Assembly (NCBI RefSeq): GCF_965213555.1
Contig: NZ_OZ243890.1
Location: forward strand, 2,356,001-2,420,000
Length of the DNA stretch: 64,000 nt
Direction of reading: 5' to 3'
Source: Acuticoccus sp965213555
GTDB taxonomy: Bacteria; Pseudomonadota; Alphaproteobacteria; Rhizobiales; Amorphaceae
Position 1 is the first letter of the stretch. Every line of letters starts with the position of its first letter. Positions 28,229 to 37,406 of this stretch are shown here, in pieces. The notes beneath the pieces were generated by a model, which saw nothing but the letters and a program-made list of their open reading frames with translations, made no database searches and was not told where the DNA came from. Made by a program: the position numbers and the translations under genes.

Positions 28229-29725
28229 TTAAAACCGCGGGATGTCGGGGAAGGGGAGCCGCCCGCGGTGCACGTGGATGCGGCCGAGCTCGGCGCAGCG
28301 GTGCAGCACCGGGAACACCTTGCCGGGGTTGAGTAGGTGGTTCGGGTCGAAGGCGCACTTCACGCGCTGCTGCTGCTTGAGGTCGTCCTCGTTGAACATC
28401 TCGCCCATGAGGTCGCGCTTCTCGACGCCGACGCCGTGCTCGCCGGTGAGGCAGCCCCCCACCTCGACGCACAGCTTCAGGATGTCGGCGCCGAACGCCT
28501 CGGCGCGCTCGAGCTGCCCCTCTTCGTTGGCGTCGAACAGGATGAGCGGGTGGAGGTTGCCGTCCCCGGCGTGGAACACGTTCGCGACGCGCAGGCCGTG
28601 CTTGTCCGACAGCTCGGCCATCCCCTTGAGGACGCGAGGCAGCTCGCGGCGAGGAATGGTGCCGTCCATGCACAGGTAGTCCGGCGAGATGCGGCCGACT
28701 GCGGGGAACGCCGCCTTGCGCCCGGCCCAGAAGCTCGCGCGCTCCTCCTCGTCCTGGGACACGCGCACGTGGGTCGCACCGTTGTCGCGGCACAGCGCCT
28801 CGACGCGCTCCAGGAGGTGGTCGACCTCCACCTGCGGTCCGTCGAGCTCGACGATGAGGAGCGCGTCGACGTCGAGCGGGTAGCCGGCGTGGACGAAGTC
28901 CTCCGCCGCGTGGATCGCCGGGCGGTCCATCATCTCCATCCCGCCGGGGATGATGCCCGCGCCGATGATCGCGGCGACCGCGCGGCCGGCGTCCTCCGTC
29001 TTTGGAAAGCCGACGAGCACGGCGCGTGCGGTCTCCGGCGCGCGCAGGATGCGCACCGTGACCTCGGTGACGACGCCGAGGAGCCCCTCGGAGCCCACCA
29101 TGAAGGCGAGCCAGTCGTAGCCCTCCTGGTCGAGGTGCTTGCCGCCGATGCGCAGGACCTCGCCCTCGATGGTCACGACCTCGAGGCCGAGCACGTTGTT
29201 GGTGGTAAGCCCGTACTTCAGGCAGTGCACGCCGCCGGAGTTCTCGGCGATGTTGCCGCCGATGGAGCAGGCGATCTGCGAGGAGGGGTCGGGCGCGTAG
29301 TAGAACCCCTCGTGGCTGACGGCCTGGGTCACCGCGAGGTTGGTCACGCCGGGCTGCACGGTGACGGTGCGGTTGTCATAGTCGATGTCGAGGATGCGGT
29401 TGAAGCGCATCATGGAGACGAGCACCGCGTCGGCGAGCGGCAGCGCGCCGCCCGACAGTGAGGTGCCGGCGCCTCGTGGGACGACGCGAATGCCGTTCTG
29501 GTGGCAGTACCTCAGCACCGCGGCGACCTGGTCGACCGTCTCGGGCAGGACGACCACGAAGGGCATCTGACGGTAGGCGGTGAGCCCGTCCATTTCATAA
29601 GTGCGCATGCCGACCTCGTCGTCGACGGTGCCCTCGCCGGGCACGATCGCGCGCAGCGCAGCCACGATCTCGGCGCGCCGGGCGAGGACCTTGTCGTCCG
29701 GTCTCGGCATCGTCAGGCTGGTCAC
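28229..29725 (-). CDS. glcD: Glycolate oxidase catalytic FAD subunit
   Basis: The protein oxidises glycolate to glyoxylate. The FAD-binding region shows GIRVVPRGAGTSLSGGALPL, VTVQPGVTNLAVTQAV, DPSSQIACSIGGNIAENSGG and YGLTTNNVLGLEVVTIEG. The C-terminal cap has VFHAGDGNLHPLILFD, GGCLTGEHGVGVEKRDLM and FDPNHLLNPGKVFP. Its length of 498 residues is normal. The start is GTG at 29725; ATG at 29710 is an alternative. It is the first gene of glcD-(Rap1a-like)-glcE-(membrane protein)-glcF. No glc regulator is present nearby. Confidence 0.96.
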   Translation of the reverse strand: MTSLTMPRPDDKVLARRAEIVAALRAIVPGEGTVDDEVGMRTYEMDGLTAYRQMPFVVVLPETVDQVAAVLRYCHQNGIRVVPRGAGTSLSGGALPLADAVLVSMMRFNRILDIDYDNRTVTVQPGVTNLAVTQAVSHEGFYYAPDPSSQIACSIGGNIAENSGGVHCLKYGLTTNNVLGLEVVTIEGEVLRIGGKHLDQEGYDWLAFMVGSEGLLGVVTEVTVRILRAPETARAVLVGFPKTEDAGRAVAAIIGAGIIPGGMEMMDRPAIHAAEDFVHAGYPLDVDALLIVELDGPQVEVDHLLERVEALCRDNGATHVRVSQDEEERASFWAGRKAAFPAVGRISPDYLCMDGTIPRRELPRVLKGMAELSDKHGLRVANVFHAGDGNLHPLILFDANEEGQLERAEAFGADILKLCVEVGGCLTGEHGVGVEKRDLMGEMFNEDDLKQQQRVKCAFDPNHLLNPGKVFPVLHRCAELGRIHVHRGRLPFPDIPRF

Positions 29726-30321
29726 GGGCGCCTCATCCTGCGTACTGCGAGCTAAGTTGCGCGCCGTGGCCGCAATTGCAACGCGGGACAGCCCACGGTG
29801 CGGCGTTTTCGGTCGGCCGGGTCGGTCCCACGGCCGCCCCAGCCGAGGTCGATACTTGGGTTCATGTGCTGGTAGGGACAGCGGCGGGCTGGGGCGGTAA
29901 GGCGCTGGCGCGGGTCCGCGTCGCTACTCCCGATCCCCGTCAGGTTCCTCGCCATGGCCGACGGTTCGCCCGACGCCCCTCACCGACGGCGCGGTGGACC
30001 ACACCGCCGACGGCGGACGCCGTCCGCGGCAGGCACCCGGCCGCCGCACGCTCCTCCTCGCGTTCGCTGCGTTCTGGGGAAGGGGATGTAGGACCTTGTC
30101 GGTCCGTAGGGCGTCGTGCGGCCCGGCCTCGCCCCGATCTGACAAGCGTCGATGGCTGATGCCGGGCGGCGCCCGTAGCCCAGCGGCCCCCGTGGCGGCG
30201 GCCGACCTCGCGGCGCAGCGGCCACGAGGGTGGCCGCACGCTCGCGAGGCCGCCAACGAGGCTTCGGGGTGCGGGCCGAGGTCCCGTCCGGTAAGACGGG
30301 CCTTCCACCGAGGAGCTTCCG
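29726..30321. other. Gene-free divergent region between glcD and the DUF5996 gene
   Basis: No frame in these 596 bp has a convincing start, RBS and family-like protein; the translations are Arg/Pro-rich as expected for noncoding GC-rich DNA. It must hold the promoter of the glc operon and that of the plus-strand gene. A perfect 8-bp hairpin (GCGGCCAC, GAGG loop, GTGGCCGC) lies at 30218-30237 without a T-run. Confidence 0.6.
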
Positions 30322-31254
30322 ATGTCCCGTTGGCCCGAGATCCCCTACGCACCGTGGCAGGAGACGTGTCGCGCGCTGCACCTCTACTGCCAGATCATCG
30401 GCAAGTACCGACTGGCGCACACGCCGTGGATCAATCACTCCTGGCATGCGACGCTCTACCCGACGCCGCGAGGGCTGACCACCGGCACCATCCATGACCC
30501 GGCCGTTCCCACCGAGGTTCGCCTCGACGTCCACGAGGGCGCGGTGATCGTCGAGGCGATGGGCGGGCAACGCGCGCACGTCGCGCTGGGGCCGATGTCC
30601 GTGGCGGACTTCTTCGACCGGTTCCGCGATGCCGTGCGCTCGGTCGGCGGCACCCCCACGATCGACGGCGCGCCGAACGAGGTGCCCGACCCCACGCCGT
30701 TCCGCGAGGACTGCGACGGGCGGCCCTACGACGGCGAGGAGGTGCGCCGTTGGCACCGCGCGCTGGCGTCCGTGGCCGGCGTGCTCGAGGAGTTCCGTTC
30801 GGGCTGGCTCGGCAAGGTGTCGCCCGTCCACCTGTTCTGGGGCTCGTTCGACCTTGCCGTCACGCGCTTCTCTGGACGCGAAGCGCCGCGCCACCCCGGT
30901 GGCATGGCTGCGCTCCCCGACGCGGTGACTTGGGAGGCGTACTCCCACGAGGTCTCGTCGGCCGGCTTCTGGCCGGGCGGTGGTGGCGTCGATGAGGCGA
31001 TGGTGTACGCCTACGCCTACCCGACGCCCGAAGGGTTCGGCGCGATGCCGGTGGCCCCGGCCGCGGCACGGTACGACGAGACGCTGGGCGAGTTCCTCCT
31101 GCCCTACGAGGCGCTCGCACGGAGCGACACCCCTCGGGACGACCTCCTCGCCTTCCTGGACGCCACGTACCGCGCCGCGGCCGAGCGCGGCGGGTGGCAC
31201 GCTGCGCCGCTCGAGGCGCCGCGCGGCGTCCCGCGGGTGCCCCGTCCTGTCTGA
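30322..31254 (+). CDS. DUF5996 family protein
   Basis: The 310-residue soluble protein begins WPEIPYAPWQETCRALHLYC and continues KYRLAHTPWINHSWHATLYP, a start typical of DUF5996. Other conserved-looking parts are KVSPVHLFWGSFDLAVTRFS, GREAPRHPGG and EAYSHEVSSAGFWPGGGG. The family has no assigned function. ATG at 30322 is preceded by GAGGAG at 30311-30316. It is a single gene facing the end of the mscS gene. Confidence 0.85.
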   Translation: MSRWPEIPYAPWQETCRALHLYCQIIGKYRLAHTPWINHSWHATLYPTPRGLTTGTIHDPAVPTEVRLDVHEGAVIVEAMGGQRAHVALGPMSVADFFDRFRDAVRSVGGTPTIDGAPNEVPDPTPFREDCDGRPYDGEEVRRWHRALASVAGVLEEFRSGWLGKVSPVHLFWGSFDLAVTRFSGREAPRHPGGMAALPDAVTWEAYSHEVSSAGFWPGGGGVDEAMVYAYAYPTPEGFGAMPVAPAAARYDETLGEFLLPYEALARSDTPRDDLLAFLDATYRAAAERGGWHAAPLEAPRGVPRVPRPV

Positions 31255-31284
31255 CCGGGCACGCCGCCGCAACGAGCGGCAGCG

Positions 31285-32181
31285 CTACGCCGCGTCGTCG
31301 ACCCTTCCAGCGGCGTCGGAGCCGTCGGCGCGGGCGAGCGGCAGCGGCTCCTTGAAGGTGAGGGTGCGGTAGGGGAACGGGATCTCGATGCCCGCCTCGT
31401 TGAGTGCGCGCTTGACGGCGGCCACCACCTCGTCACGCGAGCGGCGCACGTCCACGGGCGTGGAGCCCGTCCACCACGTCACCTCGAAGTCGATGGAGGA
31501 GGCGCCAAACCCCTGGGCGAAGATCTGCACCTCGTTGTCGTCCTGGATCACGGTGCGGCAGCGCTCCACCGCCGCCTTGATGACGGCGCGCGCGGCATCG
31601 ACGTCCTCGCCGTAGGCGACGCCGCAGATGATGGTCGTGCGGCGGACGTCGAGGTCGGTGATGATGCGCAGCGGCTCCTTGAAGAGCGTCGCGTTGGGGA
31701 TGATGACGAGCTGCCCATCGGTCTGGCGCACGTGCGTCTCGCGGATGGTGATGCGCTCGACCCGGCCCTCGTAGTCCCCGGAGTGAACGAAGTCGCCGAT
31801 CCTCATCTCGCGGCGGAACAGGATGAGGACGCCGGCGAGGAAGTTCTCGAACACGTCCTTGAAGGCGAAGCCGATGGCGACCGAGCCGATGCCGAGCCCG
31901 GCGAGGATCGAGGCCGGCGTGAGGTCGGGGAACAGGATGACCGCCGCGATCAGGACGCCGGCGAACCAGACGAGGATCGAGGCGAGGAGCGCGAACAGCG
32001 CGACGAGGGACGGGCGCAACCGCGCCCGTGCGCCGAGCCGCGTCGCGACGGAACTTGCGACGCGCGCGAACACCCCGGTCGCGGCGAGGACGAGGATCGC
32101 GACGACGAGCATCGGCAGCAGGCGGACGGCGCCCCGCGCGATGATGTCGATCTGGTTGACGAGGACGGAGACGGCTTCCAT
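31285..32181 (-). CDS. MscS-family mechanosensitive channel (copy 1)
   Basis: This 298-residue small-conductance channel homologue has an N-terminal helix, then the pore helix (LAGLGIGSVAIGFAFKDVFE, a Gly/Ala-rich MscS TM3), and the cytoplasmic beta domain (RIGDFVHSGDYEGRVERITI, VIIPNATLFKEPLRII). It is similar in size to E. coli MscS. Such channels release solutes on hypo-osmotic shock. The gene is divergent from the small oxidase-subunit gene. Confidence 0.9.
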   Translation of the reverse strand: MEAVSVLVNQIDIIARGAVRLLPMLVVAILVLAATGVFARVASSVATRLGARARLRPSLVALFALLASILVWFAGVLIAAVILFPDLTPASILAGLGIGSVAIGFAFKDVFENFLAGVLILFRREMRIGDFVHSGDYEGRVERITIRETHVRQTDGQLVIIPNATLFKEPLRIITDLDVRRTTIICGVAYGEDVDAARAVIKAAVERCRTVIQDDNEVQIFAQGFGASSIDFEVTWWTGSTPVDVRRSRDEVVAAVKRALNEAGIEIPFPYRTLTFKEPLPLARADGSDAAGRVDDAA

Positions 32182-32322
32182 GGGATCGTCGGCTACGTTT
32201 GGGGAAGGGGAAGGACAGAGCGGCCGGCGCGGCCGAGCGCAAGGGTACGGCGCTCCTCGCTTTCTTGCCAGCGCGCAGCGTGGCGACTAGAAGGCTGGCC
32301 GACCGCAGGGGGATGACACGCG

Positions 32323-32484
32323 ATGTCCGGCGAGCACACTCAGACCGTCGAGGGGGATGCGGAGGCGCCCCGCACGAGCATCGACGATCATCAGCGCACG
32401 TTCGAGACGTTCCTCAACCTCATCAAGTGGACCGTCGGCGTTGTTGCGCTCGTGTTGATCGGCATGGCAGTCTTCCTCCTGTAG
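32323..32484 (+). CDS. aa3-type cytochrome c oxidase subunit IV-like small membrane protein
   Basis: The predicted 53-residue protein runs MSGEHTQTVEGDAEAP through DDHQRTFETFLNLIKWTVGV to IGMAVFLL. A polar N-terminus, the DHQRTFETF motif and a single C-terminal membrane helix match the small bacterial aa3 oxidase subunit IV family. In other alphaproteobacteria this gene also sits directly before pntAA. Its RBS is the GGGGG at 32308-32312. It is probably co-transcribed with the transhydrogenase genes, although the other oxidase subunits are not in this window. Confidence 0.82.
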   Translation: MSGEHTQTVEGDAEAPRTSIDDHQRTFETFLNLIKWTVGVVALVLIGMAVFLL

Positions 32485-32607
32485 GACGTCCGCTGGACGG
32501 GCGTCGGGGTGGCGGCGACGGGAGGCGCTGGCCGGGCCGAGCCGGTGCCCGGCTCCGCTGCGCCGGCCAGTCCGGCATCCGAGAAACATCCGTCGAAGGG
32601 GCTTGCG

Positions 32608-34281
32608 TTGAAGATTGCCGTTGCCGCCGAGGCTGACGACACACGCGTCGCCGCTACCCCGGACGTCGTGAAGCGCTACGTCAAGGCGGGTGCGGAGGTG
32701 GTCGTAGAGCGCGGCGCTGGCGCGTCCGCCCGCGTGACCGACGAGGCGTTCCAGGAGGCGGGCGCTGGCATCGTCGGATCCGCCGAGCAGGCGGTGGAGG
32801 GGGCCGACGTCGTCCTCGTCGTGCGCCGGCCGCGGCCGGAGCTGCTCGCGGCCATGAAGCGCGGCGCCTTCGTGATCGGCGCGCTGGACCCCTACGGCGA
32901 CCGCGAGGGGCTGCAGGCGATGGCCGACGCGGGCGTCGCTGCCGTCGCCATGGAGCTGATGCCGCGCATCACGCGGGCGCAGTCCATGGACATCCTGTCG
33001 AGCCAGGCGAACCTTGCCGGCTATCAGGCGGTCATCGACGCCGCCGCCGCGTTCGATCGCGCGATCCCGATGATGATGACCGCCGCTGGGACCGTGCCCG
33101 CCGCGAAGGTGTTCGTGATGGGAGCCGGCGTCGCCGGGCTGCAGGCCATCGCGACGGCGCGGCGCCTCGGCGGTGCGGTCTCTGCGACGGACGTGCGTCC
33201 CGCGGCCAAGGAGCAGGTCGCCTCCCTCGGCGCGAAGTTCGTCGCCGTGGAGAACGACGAGTTCCGCGCGGCGGAGACCGCCGGCGGCTACGCCAAGGAG
33301 ATGAGCGAGGACTACCGGCGCCAGCAGGCCGAGCTCGTCGCCTCCCACGTCGCCAAGCAGGACATCGTGATCACGACGGCGCTGATCCCGGGCCGGCCTG
33401 CGCCGAAGCTCGTGACAGCGGACATGGTCGCCTCGATGCCGCAGGGCTCGGTGATCGTCGACCTCGCCGTGGAGCGCGGCGGCAACGTCGAGGGTTCCGT
33501 CGCGGGCGAGGTGGTGACGGTGGGGCCGGCCACCATCATCGGCTACGGCAACGTGCCGGGCCGCATCGCCGCGACCGCGTCGCTGCTCTACGCCAAGAAC
33601 CTTTACACGTTCGTCGACACCGTCCTCCTCGACAAGGAGACCAAGGCGTTCGAGCCCGACTGGGAGGACGAGCTCCTGACGGCGACGCTCCTCACGCGCG
33701 ACGGCGCCCTCGTCCATCAGAACTTCGGCGACGCGCCGCCCAAGCCGGCGCCCGGCGCCACGCCGGCGCCCGCCCAGCCGGCCGCCGCGGCCGGCAAGGG
33801 CCCGTCCGCCGAGGCGAGCTCCGCCCAACGGCAGACCGATCCCAAAGGCGCCGATCCCACAGGCGCCGATCCCACAGGCGCCGATCCCACAGGCGCCGAT
33901 CCCAAAGGCGCCGATCCCAAAGGCGCCGATCCCAAAGGCGCCGATCCCAAAGGCGCCGATCCCAAAGGCGCCGATCCCACAGGCGCCGATCCCACAGGCG
34001 CCGATCCCAAAGGCTCCGATCCCAAAGGCTCCGACGCGAAGGGCGCCGGTCCCCAAAGCGACGATCCCAAGGGTTCCGATCCCAAGGGTTCCGATCCCAA
34101 GGGTTCCGATCCCAAGGGTTCCGATCCCAAGGGTTCCGATCCCAAGGGTTCCGATCCCAAGGGTTCCGATCCCAAGGGTTCCGATCCCAAGGGTTCCGAT
34201 CCCAAGGGTTCCGATCCCAAGGGCAGCAACGCCAAGGACGGCCCTAGCACCAAACCTTCGGCGCCGGGCACAGCCGCCTAA
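32608..34281 (+). CDS. pntAA: NAD(P) transhydrogenase subunit alpha 1 with a long repeat tail
   Basis: The NAD(H)-binding domain I of the proton-translocating transhydrogenase occupies about residues 1-385: MKIAVAAEADDTRVAATPDV, AGTVPAAKVFVMGAGVAGLQ, SATDVRPAAKEQVASLGAKF and AERGGNVEGS-like VDLAVERGGNVEGSVAGE. The enzyme uses the proton gradient to make NADPH from NADH. The start is TTG at 32608 with GAAGGGG upstream; the longer frame adds no family sequence. Residues 411-540 are 26 pentapeptides of the type DPKGA, DPTGA or DPKGS, ahead of a short Ser/Thr/Pro end, so the protein is 557 residues instead of about 380-400. Confidence 0.94.
   Translation: MKIAVAAEADDTRVAATPDVVKRYVKAGAEVVVERGAGASARVTDEAFQEAGAGIVGSAEQAVEGADVVLVVRRPRPELLAAMKRGAFVIGALDPYGDREGLQAMADAGVAAVAMELMPRITRAQSMDILSSQANLAGYQAVIDAAAAFDRAIPMMMTAAGTVPAAKVFVMGAGVAGLQAIATARRLGGAVSATDVRPAAKEQVASLGAKFVAVENDEFRAAETAGGYAKEMSEDYRRQQAELVASHVAKQDIVITTALIPGRPAPKLVTADMVASMPQGSVIVDLAVERGGNVEGSVAGEVVTVGPATIIGYGNVPGRIAATASLLYAKNLYTFVDTVLLDKETKAFEPDWEDELLTATLLTRDGALVHQNFGDAPPKPAPGATPAPAQPAAAAGKGPSAEASSAQRQTDPKGADPTGADPTGADPTGADPKGADPKGADPKGADPKGADPKGADPTGADPTGADPKGSDPKGSDAKGAGPQSDDPKGSDPKGSDPKGSDPKGSDPKGSDPKGSDPKGSDPKGSDPKGSDPKGSDPKGSNAKDGPSTKPSAPGTAA
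33838..34227 (+). repeat. 15-bp tandem repeat array inside pntAA
   Basis: Twenty-six in-frame 15-bp units encode pentapeptides. There are two homogenised blocks: a 5' block based on GATCCCAAAGGCGCC (with an ACA variant giving Thr), and a 3' block of 11 units based on GATCCCAAGGGTTCC. Two aberrant units (DAKGA, GPQSD) separate the blocks. Every unit keeps the reading frame. The block structure indicates recent slippage or unequal exchange. Confidence 0.97.
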
Positions 34282-34359
34282 CGAGCGGCCCGGCGCACCC
34301 AACCACCGCCCGGTGCGGCCCGCCAGTCACCACCCGGGGCGCCGAGGACGAGGAAGACG

Positions 34360-34881
34360 ATGAACGAGGACAACGCCGCCGCCGCCGTTGAGGCCGCTCG
34401 CACCGCCGCCGAGGCGGCCGCGCGATCCAGCGAGGCGGCCACCGCGGCTACCGCCGCCGCCGAGGCGGCCACCAACGCGGCGGAGGCGCTGCGCGCGTCG
34501 GCCACGGCGGCCGACGCGGCCGGCGTCGCGGCGCTCGAGGCGGATGCGATCGCCGTCGCCGCGTCGGCCGCGAGCGGCGGCGCCATCGACCCCACGATCT
34601 TCCGGCTCGCGATCTTCGTGCTCGCGATCTTCGTCGGCTACTACGTGGTCTGGTCGGTGACGCCGGCGCTCCACACGCCGCTCATGAGCGTCACCAACGC
34701 GATCTCCTCGGTCATCGTGGTCGGCGCGCTGCTCGCCACCGGCGTCTCGCTGTCCGAGGCGGACGGCGCGCTGTGGGCCAAGGCCTTCGGGTTCGTCGCG
34801 CTCATCCTCGCCTCGGTGAACATCTTCGGCGGCTTCCTCGTCACCCAGCGCATGCTCGGCATGTACAAGAAGAAGCGATGA
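34360..34881 (+). CDS. pntAB: NAD(P) transhydrogenase subunit alpha 2 (membrane domain)
   Basis: The C-terminal 95 residues are the conserved membrane part with three to four helices: FRLAIFVLAIFVGYYVVWSV, TPALHTPLMSVTNAISSVIV and FGFVALILASVNIFGGFLVT, ending MLGMYKKKR. The first 75 residues are more than half Ala with spaced Glu/Thr (EAARTAAEAAARSSEAATAA) and are probably a helical or coiled linker. They face the repeat tail of PntAA, so the alpha1/alpha2 junction is unusually long in this organism. Confidence 0.93.
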   Translation: MNEDNAAAAVEAARTAAEAAARSSEAATAATAAAEAATNAAEALRASATAADAAGVAALEADAIAVAASAASGGAIDPTIFRLAIFVLAIFVGYYVVWSVTPALHTPLMSVTNAISSVIVVGALLATGVSLSEADGALWAKAFGFVALILASVNIFGGFLVTQRMLGMYKKKR

Positions 34882-34957
34882 CGCCGTCGCGCGCCACGCC
34901 CGCGGCCATCACACGCCGCGGTGGCGACCGCGCCCGCCAACCGATGGGAGCCGACCG

Positions 34958-35497
34958 ATGAGACCAGTCGTTGCCGCAGCGCTCGTGCTGCTGTTGGCGC
35001 TGCCGGCCGCGGCGCGCGACCTCACAAGCGTTGAGGAGGCCGCGCTGGTCGAGCGGGTCGACGAGTTCAACGCCGCCATCGATGGGCGGAACTTCGAGAC
35101 CGTCCTGTCGATCGTGCCGCCGAGGATCTACGAGACCATCGCCGAGCAGCACGGCATCGACGTCGCGACGCTGCGCGCGGTGGTCGTCGACCAGATGGAG
35201 GAGATCTTCGAGGAGGCGACCCTCGAGGAGTTCGACATGAGGGTCACCGATGCCGAGCGGCGCACCCTGGAAGACGGCACACCCTACCTCCTGCTCCCAA
35301 CGACGACCGTGGTTGAGGCCGAGGGGGTGGGCCGGATGAGGTTCGAGAACGCCACGCTGGCGCTCCTCGACGAGGGGACGTGGTACCTCTTGCGCCTCGA
35401 CGACCCCAACCAGGCGGCGATCCTGCAGCAGACCTATCCGGGCTTCGCCGGCGTCGAGCTCCCGCGCGGCACCATCACCCCGCTCGACGACCAGTGA
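34958..35497 (+). CDS. Exported protein of unknown function inside the pnt operon
   Basis: The 179-residue protein has a signal peptide (VVAAALVLLLALPAAARD). The mature part is acidic: LVERVDEFNAAIDGRNFETV, VLSIVPPRIYETIAEQHGID and TYLLLPTTTVV-like strands that suggest a small SnoaL/NTF2-like fold (weak impression). I do not recognise a family. It lies between pntAB and pntB with short spacers of 76 and 52 bp, so it is likely co-expressed with the transhydrogenase, even though it is probably periplasmic. Confidence 0.75.
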   Translation: MRPVVAAALVLLLALPAAARDLTSVEEAALVERVDEFNAAIDGRNFETVLSIVPPRIYETIAEQHGIDVATLRAVVVDQMEEIFEEATLEEFDMRVTDAERRTLEDGTPYLLLPTTTVVEAEGVGRMRFENATLALLDEGTWYLLRLDDPNQAAILQQTYPGFAGVELPRGTITPLDDQ

Positions 35498-35549
35498 GGC
35501 CTCGCCCGGGCACGCGCGGCGCCGGCCCCGACAAGAAACGGACCGAACG

Positions 35550-36956
35550 ATGACCGCCAACCTCGCCGCGATCTTCTACCTCGTCTCGGGCGTCCTGTTC
35601 ATCCTCGCGCTGCGTGGCCTGTCGCACCCCGAGACGAGCCGTCAGGGCAACCTCTACGGCATCATCGGCATGTCGATCGCGGCGCTCACCACGCTGTGGG
35701 TGGGCGCACCGGACATCGTCGGGTGGATCCTCATCATCATCGGTGTGGGGATCGGCGGCGCCGTGGGCGCCACCATCGCTCGGCGCATCCCGATGACGGC
35801 GATGCCGCAGCTCGTCGCAGCGTTCCACTCCCTCGTCGGGCTCGCCGCGGTGTTCGTCGCCGCCGGCGCGCTCTACGCCCCTGAGGCGTTCGGCATCGGC
35901 ACGCCGTACCGCATCAAGTCGCTGTCCCTAGCGGAGATGGCGATCGGCGTGGCGGTGGGCGCGCTGACGTTCACCGGCTCGGTCATCGCCTTCGCCAAGC
36001 TCGACGGTCGCATGTCCGGCAAGCCGATCCTCCTGCCGCTGCGCCACTTCATCAACGCCGCCGTGTTCATCGGGCTCATCGTCCTTGTCATCCTGTTCGT
36101 GCAGGCGGAGGGGGCGATCCTGGAGCAGCGCTTCCTGTTCTGGGGGATCGTCGCCGCGGCGCTCGTCCTCGGCGGGCTCATCATCATCCCCATCGGCGGG
36201 GCGGACATGCCCGTCGTCGTCTCGATGCTGAACTCGTACTCCGGCTGGGCGGCGGCCGGCATCGGCTTCACCCTGGGCAACACCGCGCTCATCATCACCG
36301 GCGCGCTCGTCGGCTCGTCCGGCGCGATCCTGTCGTACATCATGTGCAAGGGGATGAACCGCTCGTTCATCTCGGTGATCCTCGGCGGCTTCGGCGGGGA
36401 GAGCGCGGGGCCCGCGGGAGACCTCGGCGACCGCACCGTCAAGCAGGGCTCGGCGGAGGATGCCGCCTACATCATGAAGAACGCGGGCTCGGTCATCATC
36501 GTGCCGGGCTACGGCATGGCGGTGGCGCAGGCGCAGCATGCGCTGCGCGAGATGGGCGACGTCCTCAAGGAGGAGGGCATCGAGGTGAAGTACGCGATCC
36601 ATCCCGTCGCCGGCCGCATGCCGGGCCACATGAACGTGCTCCTCGCCGAGGCGCAGGTGCCCTACGAGGACGTCCACGAGCTCGAGGACATCAACTCCGA
36701 GTTCGCCCAGACCGACGTCGCCTTCGTCATCGGCGCGAACGACGTGACGAACCCCGCCGCCCGCGACGACCCGTCCTCGCCGATCTACGGCATGCCGATC
36801 CTCGACGTCGACAAGGCGAAGACGGTGCTGTTCGTCAAGCGTTCCCTCGGCTCGGGCTACGCCGGCATCGACAACACGTTGTTCTACAAGGACAACAACA
36901 TGATGCTGTTCGGCGACGCCAAGAAGATGGTCGAGGAGATCGTCAAGTCGCTCTGA
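35550..36956 (+). CDS. pntB: NAD(P) transhydrogenase subunit beta
   Basis: This is the third subunit of the transhydrogenase, with about nine membrane helices (starting [20 protein letters not shown]) followed by the NADP(H)-binding domain III. Conserved segments are [70 protein letters not shown] and [20 protein letters not shown]. At 468 residues it is normal. It completes the pnt operon started by the small oxidase-subunit gene and pntAA. Confidence 0.97.
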
Positions 36957-36987
36957 CGAGCCGGCGCACGCGCGGCGCGTTGGGCCG

Positions 36988-37386
36988 ATGGCATCGCTGA
37001 CCGGCGACTGGACCGGCGTCTACGACTACGACGCCCTTGAGTTCGAGCCGGCGCCGTTCGTCGCCAGGTTGGCGCAAGCGGGCGCTGCGATCACCGGGAG
37101 CACGGTCGAGCCTGACACCTTCCACAACGGCGCGCCACACGAGCTCACTGCCGTGCTGCGCGGCAGCGTCGTCGGGAACGAGGTGTCGTTCGTGAAGCGG
37201 TACGAGGGGGCGAAGCTAAACTACGCGGTCCGTTACTCCGGGATCCTCGACGCCGCCGGCGACAGGATCGAGGGTCGTTGGCGCATCAAGGGCGCCTACC
37301 TCGGCACCGGTCCGTTCGTGATGGACCGCCGCTCGCCCCGCGTCGAACCGCGCGAGGCAGCCGTGCGCGTGGGCGCGGAGAGGTGA
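36988..37386 (+). CDS. Small hypothetical beta-rich protein
   Basis: The 132-residue protein begins [20 protein letters not shown] and continues with alternating strands ([60 protein letters not shown]). A GDWTG...Y start followed by strands suggests a small calycin-like barrel. No named family is recognised. It lies 31 bp after pntB and may be the last gene of that operon. Confidence 0.7.
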
Positions 37387-37406
37387 CGCGGACGATCCAC
37401 CCGCAG

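Noticed and set aside
33838..34227. Array resembling a CRISPR or other repeat-spacer locus
   Set aside because: Units are 15 bp with no unique spacers, all in frame with pntAA, and no cas genes are near.
32287..34302. Long minus-strand frame with many GIGTLG/GIGAFG repeats
   Set aside because: It is the reverse-strand reading of the 15-bp repeat in pntAA. The plus strand gives a known protein, so the repeat keeps this frame open by chance.
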